Shown: positions 4,880 to 7,874 of the stretch, piece by piece
Numbering within the stretch: position 1 is the first letter of the stretch
How the letters are laid out: every line of letters begins with the position of its first letter
Assembly: GCA_902783925.1 (NCBI GenBank)
Contig: CACZSV010000206.1
Span: forward strand, 1-7,874
Reading direction: 5' to 3'
Origin: an uncultured Coriobacteriaceae bacterium
GTDB taxonomy: Bacteria > Actinomycetota > Coriobacteriia > Coriobacteriales > QAMH01
Length of the DNA stretch: 7,874 nucleotides
Position numbers and translations under genes: made by a program
Notes under the pieces: model-generated
What the model saw: the letters and a program-made list of their open reading frames with translations, nothing else
Database searches by the model: none
Told to the model about the DNA's origin: nothing

Positions 4880-6055
4880 TTAGAGAAGCGGCTGGTCAAA
4901 GGCATAGAGCGCCTCATTGATTTCAAAGATGTCATAGTTTTTGCGCTCGATGAAGTACTCCACGATGACATCCGCCTTGTTGCTATGCGAAAGCGTGAAG
5001 CCGGCGCGTCCGAGCAGATCGTTCGTCTTGTCAAGATCAAGCTCCAGGGCAATCGCTAGTGCAAGCGCCGTCTTCTTCGTGGGGCGATACGCGGAATCCG
5101 AGCGAATCTTGCTGAAGAGCTGGCGGCTCATGTTCGCGCGTTTGTATACCTGCGCATCAGTCATGCCACGTTCGTCTATGAGTGTGAGAAGGGTCGTCGA
5201 AAAGGATGCATCGAGCGATGCGAGCAGGTCATCAAGCCCCGCTGAAGTACCTGCCTGCGTTGTTTGCTGCAGGCGCTCGACTTCGACCTCCGGAGCCGCA
5301 GACGGCATAGACGCCGCCGAATCCTCCAGAACCTCCTGCGTCTTAGAGGTGTCTTCTTTCTTGCGAAGTCCCCCGATTGTTTTACGAACCCGCTGGCTAA
5401 TTGATTTTCGATCATGGCTTTTTTGGGCGGAGTCTCCGAACGTGGACGACTCGGCAGAGGAGCGCAGCTCGCCTTGCACGAAAGGAACATTTGGTGACGC
5501 CGCTTTCCATGCAGGGCCATCATCGCCGTAGCGTGCATCGATGTACGCGACGATCTCGGGGATGGATTCGATACCGGCGGCAAATGGCCCGTTGTCATGC
5601 AGCACCAAGCGGAGCTCGACATCGTCATGTCTGTTCAGAAACGCCTTGATTGCCTCGCGCGCAAGCGAAAGACCAACCTTTGCGGGAAACCCATACGATT
5701 CCGTGTGGATGAGAGGAGTGGCAATCGAGCGGGCACCGTTGGTGAATGCGCATTCAAAAGCGGCTTCGTACGCGCTGTAAAGCAGCTCGGGCTCCCCGTG
5801 GCCTCCCCCTCGCCAAGCTGGAGCAACGGCATGCACCACAGTCTTGGCGGGAATTGCAAAGCCGGGTGTTGCCACCGCCGAGCCAACCGGGCAAAAGCCG
5901 ATTTCGTCGCAAGCCGCCTGGAGCTCTTCCAGACCAGCCGCCCGAGCCACTGAAAGCGCCACGTCACCTAAAATCTGAAGCCGCTCGTCAGCCGAAACGA
6001 CCACGGCGTCGACCGCAACCGACGCAAGTTCATTTCTCTCGATGACAAACGGCAT
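4880..6055 (-). CDS. Macro domain protein with C-terminal helix-turn-helix domain; altered ligand loops
   Basis: The 391-residue protein has three parts. An N-terminal macro domain spans about 1-175, shown by VDAVVV (15-20), GSAVATPGFAIPAKTVVHAVAP (58-79) and SIATPLIHTESYGFP (110-124). A polar, charged linker of about 95 residues includes a basic patch near 212-233. The C-terminal domain (about 280-391) is XRE-like, with GMTDAQVYKRANMSRQLFSKI and a tail YDIFEINEALYAFDQPLL that I recognise from macro-HTH proteins of Firmicutes and Actinobacteria. Typical macro domains bind ADP-ribose or related NAD metabolites. Here the first loop, usually N-x-A-N followed by GGGVDGAI, reads VSAD then LGDVALSV in a gapless alignment, and the second loop has E119 in place of glycine. 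Binding or hydrolysis is therefore doubtful. ATG 6055, with GGAGG 5 nt upstream, is preferred over TTG 6073. It lies 72 bp after fbp and 114 bp before the vWA gene. Confidence 0.88.
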   Translation of the reverse strand: MPFVIERNELASVAVDAVVVSADERLQILGDVALSVARAAGLEELQAACDEIGFCPVGSAVATPGFAIPAKTVVHAVAPAWRGGGHGEPELLYSAYEAAFECAFTNGARSIATPLIHTESYGFPAKVGLSLAREAIKAFLNRHDDVELRLVLHDNGPFAAGIESIPEIVAYIDARYGDDGPAWKAASPNVPFVQGELRSSAESSTFGDSAQKSHDRKSISQRVRKTIGGLRKKEDTSKTQEVLEDSAASMPSAAPEVEVERLQQTTQAGTSAGLDDLLASLDASFSTTLLTLIDERGMTDAQVYKRANMSRQLFSKIRSDSAYRPTKKTALALAIALELDLDKTNDLLGRAGFTLSHSNKADVIVEYFIERKNYDIFEINEALYAFDQPLL

Positions 6056-6058
6056 GCG

Positions 6059-6066
6059 CCCCTCCC
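6059..6066 (-). promoter_or_regulatory. Ribosome binding site deciding the macro-HTH gene start
   Basis: GGGAGGGG immediately precedes CGC and the ATG at 6055, leaving 5 nt from the GGAGG core. The longer in-frame TTG start at 6073 would place this site inside the coding region. Confidence 0.65.
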
Positions 6067-6080
6067 GAATCAAAACGATG

Positions 6081-6118
6081 GCATGAACTGACCTTCACAT
6101 GCCCTCGTATGTTCATGC
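6081..6118. repeat. Inverted repeat between fbp and the macro-HTH gene
   Basis: GCATGAAC (6081-6088) and GTTCATGC (6111-6118) are perfect 8-bp arms 22 bp apart, occupying most of the 72-bp gap. On the minus strand the second arm is followed by CATCGTTTTG. It could be an operator for the macro-HTH gene or a weak terminator of fbp with a large loop. I see no clear -10 element in this gap. Confidence 0.45.
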
Positions 6119-6127
6119 GCTCAGACG

Positions 6128-7453
6128 CTAGAGCTTTCGCGCGGTATAGCTCAGCGTATCGCCTTCAAGCGGTTCGAGCGAATAGAGCACGAGCTCGCCA
6201 TCTGTGTCGACAAGCGTGAAGCCGGCTATGCCCGTCGTCTTCTGATACGCACTCGACATGCCGCCGTCGATGCAGATGACCTTTCCGCCTGCCTTCACGG
6301 GATCTTCCCCATCCTTGACCTTGACGGGTGTGTGCCCGTTTATCATGCGCGCGGTCTGCGGATCGAGCCCGAAGTCTTCGAAAATGCCATCGTAGACGTC
6401 TGGATTATCAAACAGCGTGTAGAACGAATTCTTGACCTCCTTGCGAGCGGCCTTGTCCTTGCACAGGTAGATCTCGAACGTCGCCATCTTGCTCTTGGCA
6501 AAAAGCGGCGAGGCGGGGCCCAGCCACAGATACCACATCATGTCGCGCCCGCATTTGCGCTCGTCTTCGCTTTCTCCCCTATACGCCTTGTACACCCACT
6601 CCTGCATGACATCGTAGAGGGCCCTGCCTGCACAGGTCTCGCCGTAGACATCCGCAGGCTTGGGAGTGCCGTCCTCGTTGAGCGGCACGCATGCATGCAG
6701 CAAAAGCTTGTTGCCGCATACGCTGTAGAGACTGCCCTTTTCGAGAAACACACGCATGTGCTCCTGGAGCTTCTCGCAGTTTTTGAATGTTTGTTCGAGG
6801 TGCTGCATGGCGGCTTCTTCTTCAGCGGTCAGCGCGTACGGGTTCGCTTTATCGACCGTGGGGAAATACGTGTCGGTCATCTCGTAGGTCACGCCGTCGA
6901 CCTCGATAGTCGCGTTTTCGTAATCGATGCGATGGAGCAACTTGCGGTCTTCAAGGCCAAAACCGGGGTATTCGTCGATAAGCTGGCCTTCGACCTTGAA
7001 CTGAAGCATGGCCATGGCCTTCTGGATCTTGACGTTCATATCGAGCTCTTCGGGAGTAAGCCCAGGGTTCGTCTTGAGGCCGAATGCCTCGCAGGGATCA
7101 CCTTTGTATGCCGCAAGGGCGAAGTCCACCAAGGGCTGGATATCCATTCCGTATGCCTGCGTGAGGATATCGAGGTTCCCGTAACGTGCGCAGTTGCGTA
7201 CGACATGCGCGATGCAACCACGCTGGCCAAGTGCGGCACCCATCCAGACGATATCGTGGTTACCCCATTGGACGTCTAGATCATCGCGGGTGGCGAGAAG
7301 GTCCATGATCTTGTCTGGAGCAGGTCCACGATCGTAGATGTCGCCAATGATGTGGAGCCTTTGGAACGGTCCGAAAGCTCCATCGACGATTTTTGAAAAC
7401 GTGTTGTATTCGCCGTGCATATCAGAGACAAAGTATTCGCAAGACTGAGCCAT
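6128..7453 (-). CDS. fbp: Class III-type fructose-1,6-bisphosphatase, compact form
   Basis: The family is a calcineurin-like metallophosphatase that removes the 1-phosphate from fructose 1,6-bisphosphate in gluconeogenesis. All metal-site motifs are visible: SDMHGEY with D11 and H13, GDIYDRG at 37-43, WGNHD at 63-67, LLLHAC, and INGHTPV near the C-terminus followed by a CIDGG motif. Blocks such as VQWGNHDIVWMGAALGQRG and TTGIAGFTL match the class III family. At 441 residues it is far shorter than the roughly 640-670 of Bacillus-type enzymes. Only about 25 residues separate the first two metal motifs, where the family usually has a long helical insertion, and the chain ends soon after TTGIAGFTL. 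ATG 7453, with GGGAGG 5 nt upstream, is chosen because the domain starts at once; 65 more in-frame codons upstream look non-coding. The macro-HTH gene follows after 72 bp. Confidence 0.9.
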   Translation of the reverse strand: MAQSCEYFVSDMHGEYNTFSKIVDGAFGPFQRLHIIGDIYDRGPAPDKIMDLLATRDDLDVQWGNHDIVWMGAALGQRGCIAHVVRNCARYGNLDILTQAYGMDIQPLVDFALAAYKGDPCEAFGLKTNPGLTPEELDMNVKIQKAMAMLQFKVEGQLIDEYPGFGLEDRKLLHRIDYENATIEVDGVTYEMTDTYFPTVDKANPYALTAEEEAAMQHLEQTFKNCEKLQEHMRVFLEKGSLYSVCGNKLLLHACVPLNEDGTPKPADVYGETCAGRALYDVMQEWVYKAYRGESEDERKCGRDMMWYLWLGPASPLFAKSKMATFEIYLCKDKAARKEVKNSFYTLFDNPDVYDGIFEDFGLDPQTARMINGHTPVKVKDGEDPVKAGGKVICIDGGMSSAYQKTTGIAGFTLVDTDGELVLYSLEPLEGDTLSYTARKL

Positions 7454-7458
7454 GGAAG

Positions 7459-7464
7459 CCTCCC
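7459..7464 (-). promoter_or_regulatory. Ribosome binding site deciding the fbp start
   Basis: GGGAGG lies 5 nt before the ATG at 7453. Starting at this ATG gives a protein beginning MAQSCEYFVSDMHGEY, directly at the first metal-binding motif. Confidence 0.7.
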
Positions 7465-7634
7465 AAGCCGTTCGTGGTACGTATATGTGCATTGTACTGC
7501 ATGAATTTGGGCAAACGTCCTTCATTGAGTTTTCGTCCATAGCCGCATAGCTTTTCTTGAGGCGGGATGCGCCGTTCGCCCGTCGCTCAGCGCGTCGTCG
7601 CGAAAAGGCTTTGTCGCTATGCGTAGCAGCCGGA

Positions 7635-7703
7635 CATGGGGCGCGCATCCTGTACTCAGACAGTCCTGCGCGTGCGGAACTGCATCAGGACACGCGTCCC
7701 ATG
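7635..7703 (+). repeat. Large inverted repeat with nested hairpins
   Basis: The outer arms CATGGGGCGCG (7635-7645) and CGCGTCCCATG (7693-7703) pair over 11 positions with a single G-U wobble in plus-strand RNA; in minus-strand RNA that position is an A-C mismatch. Inside are a short CTGT/ACAG hairpin (7650-7663) and a GTCCTG/CAGGAC stem (7663-7668 with 7686-7691). Together they can form a three-way junction. Whether it acts as RNA or DNA is unknown. Confidence 0.45.
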
Positions 7704-7750
7704 CCCCGTACCCCGATCCGTCGGTAATTCATCCAGGTCGCAAGTCTGTG

Positions 7751-7874
7751 CACCTTTGGCCGGAATCCCAAAAGGTGAACGTCCGCAGCCAAGCGATCCG
7801 CACACCTTTGCTCCCGAGGGCAAAAGGTGTACGCCTCCGACAGAGAGGCCCGGCGCACCTTTGGCAGAAAACCA
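7751..7874. repeat. Array of 27-bp palindromic elements, period 52-53 bp, running off the window
   Basis: The elements begin at 7751, 7803 and 7856. The first two are each 27 bp long (7751-7777, 7803-7829), with ends CACCTTTG and CAAAAGGTG. The third is cut by the window edge after CACCTTTGGCAGAAAACCA. The arms pair with one bulged A/T. The inner 8-10 bases differ between copies but stay complementary to different degrees (CTCCCGAGGG in copy 2). The 25-26 bp between copies are GC-rich and only loosely alike. Variable centres argue against CRISPR and absence of T runs argues against terminators. Confidence 0.7.

Larger units (their letters stand above)
7454..7750. other. Intergenic region upstream of fbp
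   Basis: I see no credible gene here. On the minus strand TACAAT (7497-7492) is a good -10 hexamer about 40 nt upstream of the fbp ATG, but no convincing -35 lies at 16-18 bp from it, so the fbp promoter is unresolved. The distal part holds the branched inverted repeat at 7635-7703. No tRNA or other RNA gene is recognisable. Confidence 0.5.

Noticed and set aside
6332..7279. Plus-strand open frame of 315 codons opposite fbp.
   Set aside because: It is entirely antisense to a well-supported enzyme gene, and long antisense frames are common in GC-rich DNA. No domain is recognisable.
7454..7648. Extension of the fbp reading frame by 65 codons to an upstream ATG.
   Set aside because: The extra residues look like translated leader, have no family counterpart, and a good ribosome binding site precedes the ATG at 7453.
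7751..7874. CRISPR array.
   Set aside because: The repeats are palindromic ends with differing centres, the intervening segments resemble each other loosely, and no cas gene is visible.

Overview
The window looks like chromosomal DNA of a GC-rich bacterium, most likely a member of the Coriobacteriia (Eggerthella/Slackia-like Actinomycetota). This is inferred from three things: the mraZ-rsmH-ftsL-ftsI order at the start of the division/cell-wall (dcw) cluster, a class III type fructose-1,6-bisphosphatase, and a macro-domain protein with a C-terminal helix-turn-helix domain of a kind I know from Firmicutes and Actinobacteria. No species assignment is possible by eye. All recognised genes lie on the minus strand, so the window reads right to left in gene order.

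Right part (7874 to 4109). The right edge holds an array of 27-bp palindromic elements (CACCTTTG...CAAAAGGTG) repeated every 52-53 bp and running off the window. Next to it is a larger inverted repeat able to fold as a branched structure. Then come three genes: a compact fructose-1,6-bisphosphatase (fbp), a macro-domain/HTH protein whose ADP-ribose-binding loops are strongly altered, and a small von Willebrand factor A (vWA) protein with an intact metal-binding site. Gaps of 72 and 114 bp separate them, so they may be one loose transcription unit or separate genes. A group of perfect GC-rich hairpins (4080 to 3950) follows the vWA gene; the middle one is the likely terminator.

Middle (about 3950 to 3665). 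An unusually AT-rich, motif-dense control region lies upstream of mraZ. It contains a good sigma-70 type promoter (TTGAGA, 17 bp, TATTAT). Two TGGG boxes spaced 10 bp apart, the signature of MraZ autoregulation, sit inside the promoter spacer. An AACACAA heptamer occurs four times within 90 bp; two copies form a palindrome resembling an NrdR box and one overlaps the -35. A 10-bp stem begins at the predicted transcript 5' end and is followed by a T run.

Left part (3664 to 1). The dcw operon is mraZ (transcriptional regulator), rsmH (16S rRNA m4C1402 methyltransferase, TTG start), an FtsL-like division protein, and a class B penicillin-binding protein (FtsI/PBP3-like). The last is cut by the window edge just before its expected KTG motif. 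Gaps of 15, 20 and 8 bp indicate one transcript. MraZ would set operon expression, RsmH modifies the ribosome, and FtsL and FtsI act together in septal peptidoglycan synthesis.

The most notable points are the mraZ control region, the altered macro domain beside the vWA gene, the shortened bisphosphatase, the long insertion before the FtsI active-site serine, and the palindrome array at the right edge.
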